A stretch of DNA of 64,000 nt from an uncultured Paracoccaceae bacterium (GCA_947492825.1 CANLNT010000001.1:2768463-2832462); one strand, 5' to 3'. Numbered from the stretch's first letter, positions 17,509 through 27,542 are shown. Translations and numbers: made by a program. The notes: generated from the letters alone by a model not told the origin.

Positions 17509-20096
17509 AAACGCTCCAGTAGTCGCCTCAGATAGTCCTTTTCAACCTCTGGCCGGTCTTGTTCGGCGGACCGGCGGCGAATTTCGCCCAAAAGTTCTTC
17601 GGCGCGGCGATAAACATCTTCGCCCTGCAGCAAATTCTCATCGGTACCGAATTGCCCGGTATTTCCCATTTGGCGCCCCAGCGGGTCTCGCTGTCCGGGT
17701 GTCGGGCGACCGGCCACATCGCCTTCGGCATTGCCTTGGCCCGGTTCAGCGTTTTGGTTCTGCGCCAGCGCCTCACCCAATGACCGCATTCCGTTGCGCA
17801 AGGCATTCATCGCTTCGGCCTGACGGTCAATCGCTTCTGCCAAATCGCCTTCGCGCAGGGCGTCTTCGGCGCCTTCCATCGCACCTTCGGCCCGGTCGAG
17901 CGAATCGCGCGCGATCTCTCCGGCTTCGCCATCAAGGGTCGGCAAATTGCCCCTTTGACGGGCAAGTTCATCGCGCAGCGCTTGCTGGCGTTCAGCCAGC
18001 GACCGGCCATCGGGCGCATTGCCGCTGCCTTCGCCACCCTGACCATTGTCGGCCTGCTGACCCTGCTGACCGTCTTGTCCTGTGCCGTTGCCCTGACCTT
18101 GCTGACCGCCCTGTTGTTGGCCTTGCTGACCTTGACCTTGTTGGCCTTGCTGCTGTCCTTGCTGGCCCTGCTGCCCTTGCTGGCCCTGTTGACCTTGTTC
18201 GCGACCTTGCTCCTGCAAATCGCGAAAGGCGTCGTCTGACAGGTCTTCTTGATCGCGCAGTGTGTCAGCCAAGTCCTGCATGGATTGCTGACCGGGCGTG
18301 CGCGGGCCGCCTTGCCCACCTTCGCCTTGCGTGATGCGCATGTTTTCCAACAGTTGGTTGAGTTGCTCCATCAATTCCTGTGCTTCGGCCATCCGGCCTT
18401 CTTCCATCAGCTCTTGAATGCGGTCCATCAGCGCCTGAAGCTCGTCTTGCGTGAATTCCATTGTCTCGCCACCGCTGTCAGCCTGATCGGTCCCGTCTTC
18501 GTTGGGGTCCATCTGATCGGCCAGCATCTGCATGTAGTCGTTGGTAGCGTCGCGCAGTTCCTGCATCAGTTCGGCAATTTCCTCGTCGCTGGCCCCGTTA
18601 CGCATCGCCTCTTCCAGACGTTCCTGCGCGCGGCGCAGACGTTCGCGGGCATCCGCGAGGGTGCCGTCTTCGAGCTGGATTGCGAGGTCCCACAGGGCCT
18701 GCACGATCTCGTCCTGTCCGGTGTCGGTCAGGCCAAACTGATCAAATGTCTCAAGCTGGCGAATAATCGCGCGGGTGCGCAAATATGTCGTCTCATTGGT
18801 GAACAGATCATTGGGACGATGCGACACCGCACGCAGGATCTGCGCCACACGCGGCGCATTGGCCTTGGACCACATCAGATCGCGGCGTTGCTCAATGACG
18901 GCCTTGGCAACCGGCTGAAAGAAACGCCGTCCAGGCAGCACCATTTGTTCCGGTTCTGCTTGACCGACCTGTCCTGCTGCGTCCGTTACATCCAGCGTCA
19001 ATGTCACCGGCAGGTTCGCCAACGGATGTTCGGACAAGTTTTCGATCAGGAATTCCTCGAACTCGGTCCGGTCGCCGGTGAACGGCATCGGCAAATCAAG
19101 CAACAGTGGCTCAATGGGGTCGGGGTCAATCGTCAGCCCGTGCCTGCGATCGACATTGACCAGATCAAGCGCGATTTCAGCTGTGCCGCTTTCGACGCCA
19201 TAGTCGTCCATAGCCAGAAACGGCTGGCTCATCTCGCCCATCGCGTCTGATTCCACGCCGCCGGTCAGCTCGACCAATGGCAAGATATCTTCGACCAAGG
19301 TGACGTCCCACGACGCGCCGTTTTCGCCATCAATCGTCAGAACGCCAGAGGTGGTCGCCACAAATGTCTGCTGTGCGTCAGACGCGGCACCGATTTCGCT
19401 GACCCGGCCAGACACTGTTTCAGCCACCGTCAAGGCGCCCACTTCGCCGTAAAGGCGCAGCGTGATTTCTGACCCATCGGGCACGCGCAATGGCCCCGGT
19501 GGGATGTCATTCAGGTACAGCGTCGGTTTGCCGGTGTAGGCCGGCGGGGTCACCCAACCTTCCCAAACCGGACCGGTTGCAAGTGTTTGCTCGCTGCCGG
19601 TGGCGATGTCGGCCACGGATGTGACCCGCAAAAGCGAACCGAACAGAACGGCGCAGATAAAAAACAACAGCGCCACAAAGCGCAACCCGTAAGGATCAGC
19701 CTTTGAAACGCGCAAATCGGGCGACACGGCTTGCGCTTGCAAGGTACGTTCCCGCATCCGTTCCAGATGCGCGCGCCAAACGGCTTCTGACGCGGGATCG
19801 CCTGATCCGATAGCCTGTTGATCTGCGACCGCGGCAATCGGGCGGCCGGGCATCTGCGCATCCACACGCGCCACCGCGTCATCGCGGCGCGGCCAGCGAA
19901 AGCGGCGCACGCCCCAGATCAAAGCGGTCAAAAGCGCTAGAAACGACCCGATGGCAAAGGCCCAGAACACCTCCACCCCGACCTGATCCTGCCAACCAAA
20001 GAACAGCGGAGCCGTGATGATAAACGCCACGGTCCAAAGCGGCCAGAATGCGCGCACCAAAGCCTCTGCCCCCATCCCGATGCGGGTCAGGGCCAC
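17505..20096 (-). CDS. DUF4175 / TIGR02302 family large membrane protein
   Basis: About 863 residues, a family found in Rhizobiales and Rhodobacterales of unknown function. Two N-terminal membrane helices and a third near residue 135 anchor a large extracytoplasmic part. The C-terminal half is helical, then strongly Gln/Gly rich (GQQGQQ repeats, coded at 18050-18210), ending with a conserved KDYLRRLLERF. I give the GTG at 20096. An in-frame CTG at 20135, preceded by GGAGAGG at ideal spacing, would add PPPPYRHLKWP, which matches my memory of family N-termini, so the true start may be there. It is downstream of lysA. Confidence 0.82.
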   Translation of the reverse strand: MALTRIGMGAEALVRAFWPLWTVAFIITAPLFFGWQDQVGVEVFWAFAIGSFLALLTALIWGVRRFRWPRRDDAVARVDAQMPGRPIAAVADQQAIGSGDPASEAVWRAHLERMRERTLQAQAVSPDLRVSKADPYGLRFVALLFFICAVLFGSLLRVTSVADIATGSEQTLATGPVWEGWVTPPAYTGKPTLYLNDIPPGPLRVPDGSEITLRLYGEVGALTVAETVSGRVSEIGAASDAQQTFVATTSGVLTIDGENGASWDVTLVEDILPLVELTGGVESDAMGEMSQPFLAMDDYGVESGTAEIALDLVNVDRRHGLTIDPDPIEPLLLDLPMPFTGDRTEFEEFLIENLSEHPLANLPVTLTLDVTDAAGQVGQAEPEQMVLPGRRFFQPVAKAVIEQRRDLMWSKANAPRVAQILRAVSHRPNDLFTNETTYLRTRAIIRQLETFDQFGLTDTGQDEIVQALWDLAIQLEDGTLADARERLRRAQERLEEAMRNGASDEEIAELMQELRDATNDYMQMLADQMDPNEDGTDQADSGGETMEFTQDELQALMDRIQELMEEGRMAEAQELMEQLNQLLENMRITQGEGGQGGPRTPGQQSMQDLADTLRDQEDLSDDAFRDLQEQGREQGQQGQQGQQGQQGQQQGQQGQGQQGQQQGGQQGQGNGTGQDGQQGQQADNGQGGEGSGNAPDGRSLAERQQALRDELARQRGNLPTLDGEAGEIARDSLDRAEGAMEGAEDALREGDLAEAIDRQAEAMNALRNGMRSLGEALAQNQNAEPGQGNAEGDVAGRPTPGQRDPLGRQMGNTGQFGTDENLLQGEDVYRRAEELLGEIRRRSAEQDRPEVEKDYLRRLLERF
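18050..18210 (-). repeat. Gln/Gly-coding low-complexity repeat within the DUF4175 gene
   Basis: The minus strand encodes iterated GQQ and GQ units broken by a few Asn and Asp. On the plus strand it appears as repeated CCTTGCTGACCTTG-like units. It is in frame and coding, and likely varies in length between strains. Confidence 0.8.
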
Positions 20097-20161
20097 AGGC
20101 CATTTCAGGTGGCGATACGGTGGCGGTGGGGTCAGTGGACCTCTCCCATCATGTCAAGCGG

Positions 20162-21427
20162 CTACAGCCACTCAGGTATGGTATCGCGCGAAAGCATTTC
20201 GTCAAAGGTCGGACGTGGGCGGATAACCGCAAATTGATCGCCTTGCACCAAAACCTCGGGGATCATCGGGCGCGAATTGTACTCGCTGGACATCACAGCA
20301 CCATAAGCCCCCGCAGATCGGAACGCGACCAGATCGCCGGTCACCAGCCGCGGCATCATCCGGCCCTTGGCAAATGTGTCGCCGCTTTCGCAGATCGGTC
20401 CGACAATATCGTAAGGCACCTGTTCGGCACCCGGTGCAGGTTCGATGACCGGAACGATGTCATGGTGCGCCTCGTACATCGCCGGACGGATCAGATCGTT
20501 CATCGCCGCATCAATGATCAAGAATTGCCGGTCAGCCCCGTCTTTGACATAAATGACGTCCGACACCATCAGCCCCGCATTGCCCGAAATCAGGCGACCG
20601 GGCTCAATCTCAACCTCACAGCCCAGATGGCCCACGGTCCGCTTGATCAGCGCGCCATAGTCGGTGGGCAAAGGCGGCGCCTCATTCGAGCGGGTGTAGG
20701 GGATGCCCAGCCCGCCACCCAGATCAAGGCGACTGATCTCATGTCCATCGGCACGCAACTCTTCCGTCAGCTCTGCAACCTTCTGATACGCTGCTTCAAA
20801 CGGGGCCAAATCGGTCAATTGCGACCCGATGTGCACGTCAATACCAATGACCTTCAGCCCCGGCAGTTTTGCGGCCGTCGCATAGACTTCGCGGGCGCGG
20901 GCAATCGGGATGCCAAACTTGTTCTCTGATTTGCCGGTGGCGATCTTGGCATGTGTCTTGGCGTCAACGTCTGGATTTACCCGAATGGTGATCGGTGCGG
21001 TTCTGCCCAGCTTGGTCGCCACAGCAGACAGCACTTCCATCTCTGGTTCACTTTCGACGTTGAACTGCCGAATGCCCCCTTCAAGTGCGATTTTCATCTC
21101 TGCCGCGGTCTTGCCAACGCCAGAGAACACGATCCTGTCGCCAGACACACCCGCCGCCTTGGCGCGCAGGTACTCACCACCCGACACCACATCCATGCCC
21201 GCACCCGCGTCGCCCAAGAGCTTGAGCACGGCAAGGTTCGAACAAGACTTCATCGCAAAGCACACCAGATGCGGCATGCCGTCCAGCGCGTCATCAAACA
21301 GTTTGAAGTGCCGCAGCAACGTGGCCGCCGAATAGACGTAGAACGGCGTGCCGACACTTGCGGCGATATCAGTGATCGGCACGTCCTCGGCCCACAAGGC
21401 CCCGTCACGATAAAGAAAATGATCCAT
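20162..21427 (-). CDS. lysA: Diaminopimelate decarboxylase
   Basis: A 421-residue fold-III PLP decarboxylase that converts meso-diaminopimelate to lysine. The PLP lysine is K60 in CFAMKSCSNLAVL. Other family blocks are GAGMDVVSGGEYLRA, HIGSQLTDLAPF, DLGGGLGIPY, EIEPGRLISGNAG and GPICESGDTFAKGR. It closes the minus-strand run argH, small lipoprotein, membrane protein, lysA, with the DUF4175 gene 65 bp further on. Confidence 0.97.
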   Translation of the reverse strand: MDHFLYRDGALWAEDVPITDIAASVGTPFYVYSAATLLRHFKLFDDALDGMPHLVCFAMKSCSNLAVLKLLGDAGAGMDVVSGGEYLRAKAAGVSGDRIVFSGVGKTAAEMKIALEGGIRQFNVESEPEMEVLSAVATKLGRTAPITIRVNPDVDAKTHAKIATGKSENKFGIPIARAREVYATAAKLPGLKVIGIDVHIGSQLTDLAPFEAAYQKVAELTEELRADGHEISRLDLGGGLGIPYTRSNEAPPLPTDYGALIKRTVGHLGCEVEIEPGRLISGNAGLMVSDVIYVKDGADRQFLIIDAAMNDLIRPAMYEAHHDIVPVIEPAPGAEQVPYDIVGPICESGDTFAKGRMMPRLVTGDLVAFRSAGAYGAVMSSEYNSRPMIPEVLVQGDQFAVIRPRPTFDEMLSRDTIPEWL

Positions 21428-21579
21428 GCCAGACCTCTTGGAAACACCCGTGCCGACATATCAGATCACGCGCAAAGCCCAACCCTACTTCTGGCTAAAA
21501 ATATCCCTGCCGGAGGCATCATCCGGGACGGTGGGCGGGGCGCATTGACAGCTTTGCTGGCAACAGCGGCGCCCGACCG

Positions 21580-21897
21580 TCACGTAACCGGCTTGGCGCG
21601 TAAAAAAAGATAAAGCGGCAGCCCGCAGCTGACCCCAATGCAAAACGTCGCAGGGATCGCGATCAGCGCAAGCCAATTCCGACGCACCGCAACCTCTGCG
21701 ATGATCCAGATCGTCAGCGTGACGGCTGCGATGGTCAGATCCCACACCAGCCCGCTTGTCGCGGCGTTCAGATGCCAGGCATCGACCATCGCCATGATCG
21801 ACCAGCCGTTTTCCAGAAACCACTGGACGAAATAATACATCGGATGGATCGCACCCCAGATGGCAAGCGCCAGCCAGACCCACCGCAAAGGCGACAT
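21580..21897 (-). CDS. Small multi-pass membrane protein (DUF2834-like)
   Basis: A 105-residue protein with three hydrophobic helices (about 5-25, 45-70 and 78-98) and the early segment WGAIHPMYYFVQW, which resembles DUF2834 proteins. The function is unknown. The ATG at 21897 overlaps the upstream lipoprotein stop (TGATG); a GTG one codon earlier would overlap as GTGA. It sits inside the argH-lysA run and is followed by a gap of about 150 bp before lysA. Confidence 0.75.
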   Translation of the reverse strand: MSPLRWVWLALAIWGAIHPMYYFVQWFLENGWSIMAMVDAWHLNAATSGLVWDLTIAAVTLTIWIIAEVAVRRNWLALIAIPATFCIGVSCGLPLYLFLRAKPVT

Positions 21898-22124
21898 CAC
21901 AGGCTACCGCCTACACTGACAGGCCCCGCACGCGTGCCAGCTGTAACACCGCCAGCGCCAACACCAACCTTGCTGGTTCCATCGGTCACGCCGACATTGG
22001 GCCGGATTTTGACCCCACCGGGCCCGATTCCGATCCCCAAACCGGCGGTCCGGCGCAGCGGATCACCTTCGGCACCACAACCCGCAACAAAACCAAACAC
22101 AAACACGACCAAGATCTTCTTCAT
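21897..22124 (-). CDS. Small lipoprotein between argH and lysA (LptM-like position)
   Basis: A 75-residue lipoprotein. A basic MKK start and hydrophobic core lead to the lipobox VAGC, with [10 protein letters not shown] after the lipidated cysteine. The rest is Gly/Val-rich and predicted flexible. Its ATG overlaps the argH stop as ATGA. Small lipoproteins beginning C-G-x-x-G-x-L/P occur upstream of lysA or dapF in many proteobacteria, and E. coli LptM (YifL) is one; that relationship is suggested by position and the short motif only. Confidence 0.72.
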   Translation of the reverse strand: MKKILVVFVFGFVAGCGAEGDPLRRTAGLGIGIGPGGVKIRPNVGVTDGTSKVGVGAGGVTAGTRAGPVSVGGSL

Positions 22125-23509
22125 GCCAATCGTTCCTTCCATGCGGCGACCTGTTCGCGCACACGCACAGGCGCTGTGCCACCAAAACTTGTCCGCGACG
22201 CGACAGAGTTCTCGACCCCCAACACGTCAAAGACATCCCTTGTGATACCCTGATGGACGCCCTGCATCTCCGAAAGGGTCAAATCGGGCAAATCCTCCCC
22301 CTTAGACTCTGCAAGTGCGACCAGCGAACCCGTCACATGGTGCGCGTCTCGGAAAGGTAGCCCAAGTTCACGTACAAGCCAGTCGGCCAGATCGGTCGCG
22401 GTGGAAAAACCGGTTGCAGCCGCAGCGCGCAGGCTTTCGCGATTGGCGGTCATGTCCGCCACCATGCCCGCCATCGCCGCCAGTGCCAGCATCAGGTTGT
22501 CGGCGGCATCAAAGACCTGTTCCTTATCTTCCTGCATGTCCTTGGAATAGGTCAGCGGCAGCCCTTTCATCACTGTCATCAGTGCCACGTTGGCCCCGAA
22601 AATCCGCCCGATCTTGGCGCGGATCAGCTCTGCCGCGTCAGGGTTGCGCTTTTGCGGCATGATGCTCGACCCGGTCGACCACTTGTCGGACATCTTCACA
22701 AATCGGAACTGTGCGCTGGACCAGATCACCAACTCTTCGGCCAGACGGCTCAGGTGCATCGCACAAATCGTGGCACTGCTCAGGAATTCCAGCGCGAAAT
22801 CCCTGTCACTGGTGGCATCCAGCGAATTGGGCATCGGCCCGTCAAAGCCCAGCGCCTTGGCAGTCATCTCACGATCAATCGGAAAGGACGTGCCCGCCAA
22901 AGCCGCGGCCCCCAAGGGTGACACATTCATCCGCGCCCGCGCATCCGCAAACCGCGATCGATCCCGGCCCAGCATTTCGACATAGGCCAGCATGTGATGG
23001 CCCCAGGTCACCGGTTGCGCCACCTGCAAATGGGTGAACCCCGGCATAACCCAGTCGGCCCCCGCCTCTGCCTGCCCAAGGAGCGCTGTTTGCAAGGCCA
23101 AAAGGGCTGCGTCAGCCGCATCGCACTGATCCCGCACCCAAAGCCGGAAATCGACGGCCACCTGATCGTTGCGCGACCGCGCGGTATGCAGCCGACCGGC
23201 GGGTTCGCCAATCAGTTCGCGCAACCGTGCCTCTACATTCATGTGGATGTCTTCAAGGGCCGCGCTGAACGCAAAGTCACCTTTTTCAATCTCTGACAAA
23301 ATGGTGAGCAGCCCTTCCCCAATCGCCTGTTCATCTGTAGCTGAGATGATGCCCGTGGCCGCCAACATGGCGGCATGGGCGCGCGATCCTGCGATGTCCT
23401 GCGCGGCAAGTCGCTGGTCGAACCCGATTGAGGCATTAATCGCCTCCATAATCGCGTCCGGTCCGGCAGCAAACCGCCCACCCCACATCGTATTCGCAGC
23501 CTTGGTCAT
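22121..23509 (-). CDS. argH: Argininosuccinate lyase
   Basis: A 462-residue ArgH that cleaves argininosuccinate to arginine and fumarate. Signature residues are in [20 protein letters not shown] (catalytic Ser loop), [17 protein letters not shown] and [16 protein letters not shown]. The ATG at 23509 starts [13 protein letters not shown] as in relatives; an in-frame ATG at 23530 adds seven non-conserved residues. Its start codon shares the tetramer CATG with the divergent thioredoxin-like gene, so both promoters must lie inside the partner's coding region, unless the neighbour starts later. Confidence 0.96.
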   Translation of the reverse strand: MTKAANTMWGGRFAAGPDAIMEAINASIGFDQRLAAQDIAGSRAHAAMLAATGIISATDEQAIGEGLLTILSEIEKGDFAFSAALEDIHMNVEARLRELIGEPAGRLHTARSRNDQVAVDFRLWVRDQCDAADAALLALQTALLGQAEAGADWVMPGFTHLQVAQPVTWGHHMLAYVEMLGRDRSRFADARARMNVSPLGAAALAGTSFPIDREMTAKALGFDGPMPNSLDATSDRDFALEFLSSATICAMHLSRLAEELVIWSSAQFRFVKMSDKWSTGSSIMPQKRNPDAAELIRAKIGRIFGANVALMTVMKGLPLTYSKDMQEDKEQVFDAADNLMLALAAMAGMVADMTANRESLRAAAATGFSTATDLADWLVRELGLPFRDAHHVTGSLVALAESKGEDLPDLTLSEMQGVHQGITRDVFDVLGVENSVASRTSFGGTAPVRVREQVAAWKERLA

Positions 23510-24086
23510 GAAAGGACGTCCCTTGCGCAATCTAAAGTCAGCCCTGCTTTATACAGCCCTGTGTCTGGTGGCAAACACTGCCCTTGCCGACACCGCAGCA
23601 CTTGAGGCGCTGCGCGAAGGCGACATGCGCAAATTGGCGTTTCACAGTGAACCCATGCCGGGGTCCGAGGTGACGTTTCTGGCCGAAGACGGGTCCGACA
23701 TGACACTGGCCGCCTATCAGGGCAAATATGTTGTGCTGAACTTCTGGGCCACATGGTGCGCACCCTGCCGCAAGGAAATGCCGCACCTCGAAGCGCTGCA
23801 AGCGGAATTGGGTGGCGAGACGCTGGAAGTGGTGACCGTCGCCACGGGTCGCAACCCGCGCCCTGGCATTGATGCCTTCTTTGACGAAATCGGCGTTGAA
23901 AATCTGCCCAAACATACTGACGAGCGCCAGAACCTTGCCCGTTCCTTGGGTGTTCTGGGCTTGCCGGTTACGCTGATCCTTGACCCCGACGGCAACGAGG
24001 TTGCCCGATTGCAAGGTGACGCGGATTGGGCCAGCGACAGCGCCAAAGCGATCCTGAATGCGATGACCGCTTCGCTGACACAGTGA
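23508..24086 (+). CDS. TlpA-like periplasmic thiol-disulfide oxidoreductase
   Basis: A 192-residue thioredoxin-fold protein with a signal peptide (basic [10 protein letters not shown], hydrophobic core, cleavage after ALA). The redox centre is [16 protein letters not shown], followed by the cis-proline loop GLPVTLILD. It probably reduces periplasmic disulfides, for example in cytochrome c maturation. The ATG at 23508 overlaps the argH start codon; an in-frame TTG at 23523 has AGGA seven bases upstream, still gives a full signal peptide, and could be the real start. Confidence 0.88.
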   Translation: MKGRPLRNLKSALLYTALCLVANTALADTAALEALREGDMRKLAFHSEPMPGSEVTFLAEDGSDMTLAAYQGKYVVLNFWATWCAPCRKEMPHLEALQAELGGETLEVVTVATGRNPRPGIDAFFDEIGVENLPKHTDERQNLARSLGVLGLPVTLILDPDGNEVARLQGDADWASDSAKAILNAMTASLTQ

Positions 24087-24149
24087 TGTCATTGCACTGA
24101 CAAGACTGACGGGTAATCTGGGTCCAAATCGTCAGGGACCTGGACCAAA

Positions 24150-24755
24150 ATGAGCTTTCAGAACAAACTTTTCAGCATCACCACACTTGCCAGCCAGATC
24201 GAGGCGGCGCGCCTTGCCTTGCCCGGCGACCGGCCGAAACCCGGTGACGCGGCCTTTGTGGCGCTGCAACGCAAGATCGATGGCTGGGAACAGACCGTCA
24301 AGACGATCCAGCGGAACCTGAAATCGCAGAGCCATTTCAATCACATGGTGCATCAGCACAATCGGTTCGGTGCTGGGGCCTTTGCGGCCAAACAGCGCCT
24401 GAACAGTCAAGAAAACAATGTTGCGGCCCTTATGCGCGAACTGCTCCGCGCTGCGGCCAGCCTGTCGGCATTGAACCGTGATCTTTATGCGGGCGGCCCA
24501 GCTGAGCAAAAGATCATGGAGGCCATCGCACAGGCGATGGACAATTGGCAGGCCAAGGCAAAGACCGAAAAGGATTTTTCAGAATTGTCGCTGGCCCCGC
24601 CGCAGGTCACCAACGCCCTGCGCGAGGTGCAAGTCAGTGCCTCTTCTGACTTGCCCGTAGGCGCGCCACAGGCGCAATTCACCGCACCCGGCATCGATAC
24701 GGTGATCATCGCGCTCTTGACGCTGATCGCCTTGCTGAAATCAAAGCGAACATAA
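24150..24755 (+). CDS. Helical protein with C-terminal membrane tail, unknown function
   Basis: A 201-residue protein I do not recognise. It is predicted mostly alpha-helical, with amphipathic segments at about 1-130. It has a Pro-rich linker near 150-180 and one hydrophobic helix at the extreme C-terminus (VIIALLTLIALL) followed by KSKRT, giving a tail-anchored arrangement. It is 63 bp downstream of the thioredoxin-like gene on the same strand and convergent with the antiporter. No clear Shine-Dalgarno sequence is seen. Confidence 0.65.
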   Translation: MSFQNKLFSITTLASQIEAARLALPGDRPKPGDAAFVALQRKIDGWEQTVKTIQRNLKSQSHFNHMVHQHNRFGAGAFAAKQRLNSQENNVAALMRELLRAAASLSALNRDLYAGGPAEQKIMEAIAQAMDNWQAKAKTEKDFSELSLAPPQVTNALREVQVSASSDLPVGAPQAQFTAPGIDTVIIALLTLIALLKSKRT

Positions 24756-24757
24756 AA

Positions 24758-26806
24758 CTAGGCCTTAGTCGCCTTTGCGGCTTTTGCAGCCGCTTCAGCC
24801 TCGCGTTGCGCGCGCACCTCTGCCACGCGTGCATCCGCGTCCTGACCGTGTTTGAGCATCCGTTCGCGCAACTTGCCAAAGGATTCGGGGCCTTCCTTAT
24901 ACATCGCCTCTTGCTCGTCGATCAGAATGCGCGCGGCGGCCATATAAGGCTCATTCTCGGTTGCGGGGATATCGGCATCGAAGGTTTCCGCCATCAGAAT
25001 CATGCCTGTGGCATCATCTGCACGAATACCTTCAGCCATCTTTTCCGCGTCCTCATGCGAAATCCCCAGTGCTTCATAGGCCGAACGCCCCATCCTGATT
25101 GAGCTGTCAAAAGTCTCGCGAATGATGTCGCGACAGCCGGCCGACCAAAGTTCATAAACGTGGTGGCGGTCGCGTGCCCGCGCGATGATGTGGACGTCGG
25201 GATAATTGGTGTGCACGTAATGCACCAACTCTGTCGTGCGATCCCGGTCATCAATCGCAATGACGAACAGTTTCGCCTCTTTGATGCCTGCTGCCTCCAG
25301 CAGGTCCGGGCGGGTTGCATCACCGAAATAAGCACGAATGCCAAAGGCTCGTAGCATGTCCAGCTGTGCCGCCGAGTAATCCACAACCGTGGTCTTGAAC
25401 CCCGCCGCACGGGTCATCCGCGCGACAATGCCGCCGACCCGTCCGTGACCGGCGATGATCACCTGACCTTGCTCATCAATTTCATCGGCCTCGCGTTCCT
25501 GCGCCTCGGAAAAGCGAGGTGCAATCACGCGGTCATAAAGGATGAACAACGCGGGCGTCAGCAGCATCGACAGTGCCACGACCAGCAACAATTGATCCGC
25601 AATGGCGTCGGGCAGGATGTCCCCTGCCGTCATCGACGACAGCAGTACAAAGCCAAATTCACCGGCCTGCGCCAGCCCAAGCGCAAACAGCCATTTGTCC
25701 GCCCCTTCGATTTTGAACACAAAGGCCAAACCCAACAAGACAACGGCTTTCAAAGCCATCAGACCCAGCGTCAGACCCAAGATCGTGCCAAGGTTGGCAA
25801 AGAGCAGTGCAAAATCGATGCCCGCACCTACGCTCATGAAGAAGACACCCAACAGCAGCCCTCGGAAAGGATCAATATCGCTTTCCAACTCATGCCGGTA
25901 TTCGCTGTTGGCCAGCACCACACCCGCAATGAACGTCCCAAGTGCCGCCGAGACCCCCACCAGCGACATCAAAAGCGCGATCCCCACAACCATCATCAGG
26001 GCCGCTGCGGTAAACAGCTCTCGAAGGCCCGCGCCTGCAATAAAGCGAAAGATCGGGCGTGTGAGCGAGTTACCCGCGAAGACAACAAAAGCCACCGCAG
26101 CGATGGTCACCAATGTGGTCTGCCAACCGTTGAGACCGGCGACAAGGCTCATGCCTGATCCATGACCGTCGCCGTGGGCTGCATCACCGTGATCATCACC
26201 ATGATCTTCCACGCCGTGGCTATCCTCTGTCGCCTCAACCGCGTGTCCAACATCTGCGGCATGCGCTGTATCTGCGCCAATATCCATCAAATCGGGCATT
26301 GCAAGCAGCGGCAAAAGCGCCAGCATCGGGATCACGGCAATGTCCTGGGTCAGCAGAACCGAAAAGGCCGACTGCCCGCCGTCGGACTTCATCAGGCCCT
26401 TTTCGTTCAACGTTTGCAGGACAATCGCGGTCGATGACAGGGCAAAGACCATGCCGATCGCGAGCGCAAAGCTCCAGGGTTGGCCGAACATCATGGCGAT
26501 CCCCGCAACCGCAAACATGGTAATCAGCACCTGCCCGCCGCCAAGGCCCAAAAGCCGCGCGCGCATGTCCCAAAGCACCTTGGGTTCAAGTTCCAGACCA
26601 ACAAGGAACAGCATCATCACTACGCCGAACTCTGCGAAGTGCTGGATCGACAGGACATCCACGTTCAGAAGCGCCAGAACCGGACTGATCACGATGCCCG
26701 CGATCAGATACCCAAGGACCGATCCAAGCCCGAGGCGGGTTGCAATCGGCACAGCCACCACGCCTGCACACAGGAAAATGAATGCCAAAAGCAGAAAATC
26801 GGTCAT
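24758..26806 (-). CDS. CPA2-family cation:proton antiporter with TrkA-N domain (Kef type)
   Basis: A 682-residue protein. The N-terminal part (1-420) has about twelve membrane helices of the Na+/H+ exchanger CPA2 fold, including FLVGLELEP and FALSSTAIVLQTL. It is followed by a cytoplasmic Rossmann TrkA-N/RCK domain (about 445-570) with the NAD-binding GHGRVGGIVA motif, and a charged helical tail. It likely exchanges K+ for H+. An unusual His/Asp/Glu-rich loop at residues 182-216, with seven histidines, lies between membrane helices on what should be an extramembrane face. Glutathione gating as in KefB/C is not established here. Confidence 0.9.
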   Translation of the reverse strand: MTDFLLLAFIFLCAGVVAVPIATRLGLGSVLGYLIAGIVISPVLALLNVDVLSIQHFAEFGVVMMLFLVGLELEPKVLWDMRARLLGLGGGQVLITMFAVAGIAMMFGQPWSFALAIGMVFALSSTAIVLQTLNEKGLMKSDGGQSAFSVLLTQDIAVIPMLALLPLLAMPDLMDIGADTAHAADVGHAVEATEDSHGVEDHGDDHGDAAHGDGHGSGMSLVAGLNGWQTTLVTIAAVAFVVFAGNSLTRPIFRFIAGAGLRELFTAAALMMVVGIALLMSLVGVSAALGTFIAGVVLANSEYRHELESDIDPFRGLLLGVFFMSVGAGIDFALLFANLGTILGLTLGLMALKAVVLLGLAFVFKIEGADKWLFALGLAQAGEFGFVLLSSMTAGDILPDAIADQLLLVVALSMLLTPALFILYDRVIAPRFSEAQEREADEIDEQGQVIIAGHGRVGGIVARMTRAAGFKTTVVDYSAAQLDMLRAFGIRAYFGDATRPDLLEAAGIKEAKLFVIAIDDRDRTTELVHYVHTNYPDVHIIARARDRHHVYELWSAGCRDIIRETFDSSIRMGRSAYEALGISHEDAEKMAEGIRADDATGMILMAETFDADIPATENEPYMAAARILIDEQEAMYKEGPESFGKLRERMLKHGQDADARVAEVRAQREAEAAAKAAKATKA

Positions 26807-26867
26807 GTACGCCCCCGCGGATTTTGTCCAAAGCTACATCGTGGAGGTTTCGGGTGAAACCCGTAGA

Positions 26868-27437
26868 TTACGCGTGACCAGCGGTGGGTGACAAAAGCAC
26901 CGGATCAATGCCCAGCACCTTCAGCGCCGCTGTCCACTTATGTTCGTTCGCGCGGCCAAACACGATGTCTTGCCGGGCGTCACACGACAACCAGCCGTTT
27001 TGCGCGATTTCGTCTTCCAGTTGCCCCGGTCCCCAACCTGCATAGCCCAGCGCCAGCATTGAAGTTTCCGGCCCCTTTCCACGTGCGAGGTCTTCGAGCA
27101 CATCCAGCGTGGCAGTCATGCCGATGTCATCATCAACATCCAGTGTCCCGGTCTCGGACCGGTAATCCAGCGTGTGCAGCACAAAACCACGTGCCATTTC
27201 GACCGGACCGCCAAAATGCACCCGGATGTCGCGGGCCTGCGGCGCCCGGTCGATATCCAACTGCTCCAGCAGTGCGGCAAACCTGATCTCGGTCTGCGGC
27301 TTGTTGACGATCAGCCCCATCGCCCCGTCATCGGAATGGGCGCACATATAGATAACGCTATGGGCAAAACGCGGATCGCCCATGTCGGGCATGGCGATCA
27401 AGAGCTTGCCACACAGGTTGCTTTCAGTGGTTTCCAT
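26868..27437 (-). CDS. YqgE/AlgH family protein
   Basis: A 189-residue UPF0301 protein. Family blocks are [65 protein letters not shown] and DIVFG. The biochemical role is unknown. The ATG at 27437 (METTESN) gives typical length; an upstream in-frame ATG at 27500, with GGGAAA before it, would add 21 residues. It is divergent from the DsbD-N-like gene. Confidence 0.88.
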   Translation of the reverse strand: METTESNLCGKLLIAMPDMGDPRFAHSVIYMCAHSDDGAMGLIVNKPQTEIRFAALLEQLDIDRAPQARDIRVHFGGPVEMARGFVLHTLDYRSETGTLDVDDDIGMTATLDVLEDLARGKGPETSMLALGYAGWGPGQLEDEIAQNGWLSCDARQDIVFGRANEHKWTAALKVLGIDPVLLSPTAGHA

Positions 27438-27542
27438 ATCGCGATGATGGGGGGCAAGACCCGCAGGCGCAAGGGCATCTGATGACAGAATATCGCCCAT
27501 TCGTGATTTCCCATTGCAGCGCGAATATCCGATGGAAAAGGG

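Noticed and set aside
18050..18210. Repeat tract as a non-coding satellite or VNTR
   Set aside because: It is in frame within the DUF4175 gene and encodes the family's Gln/Gly-rich region.
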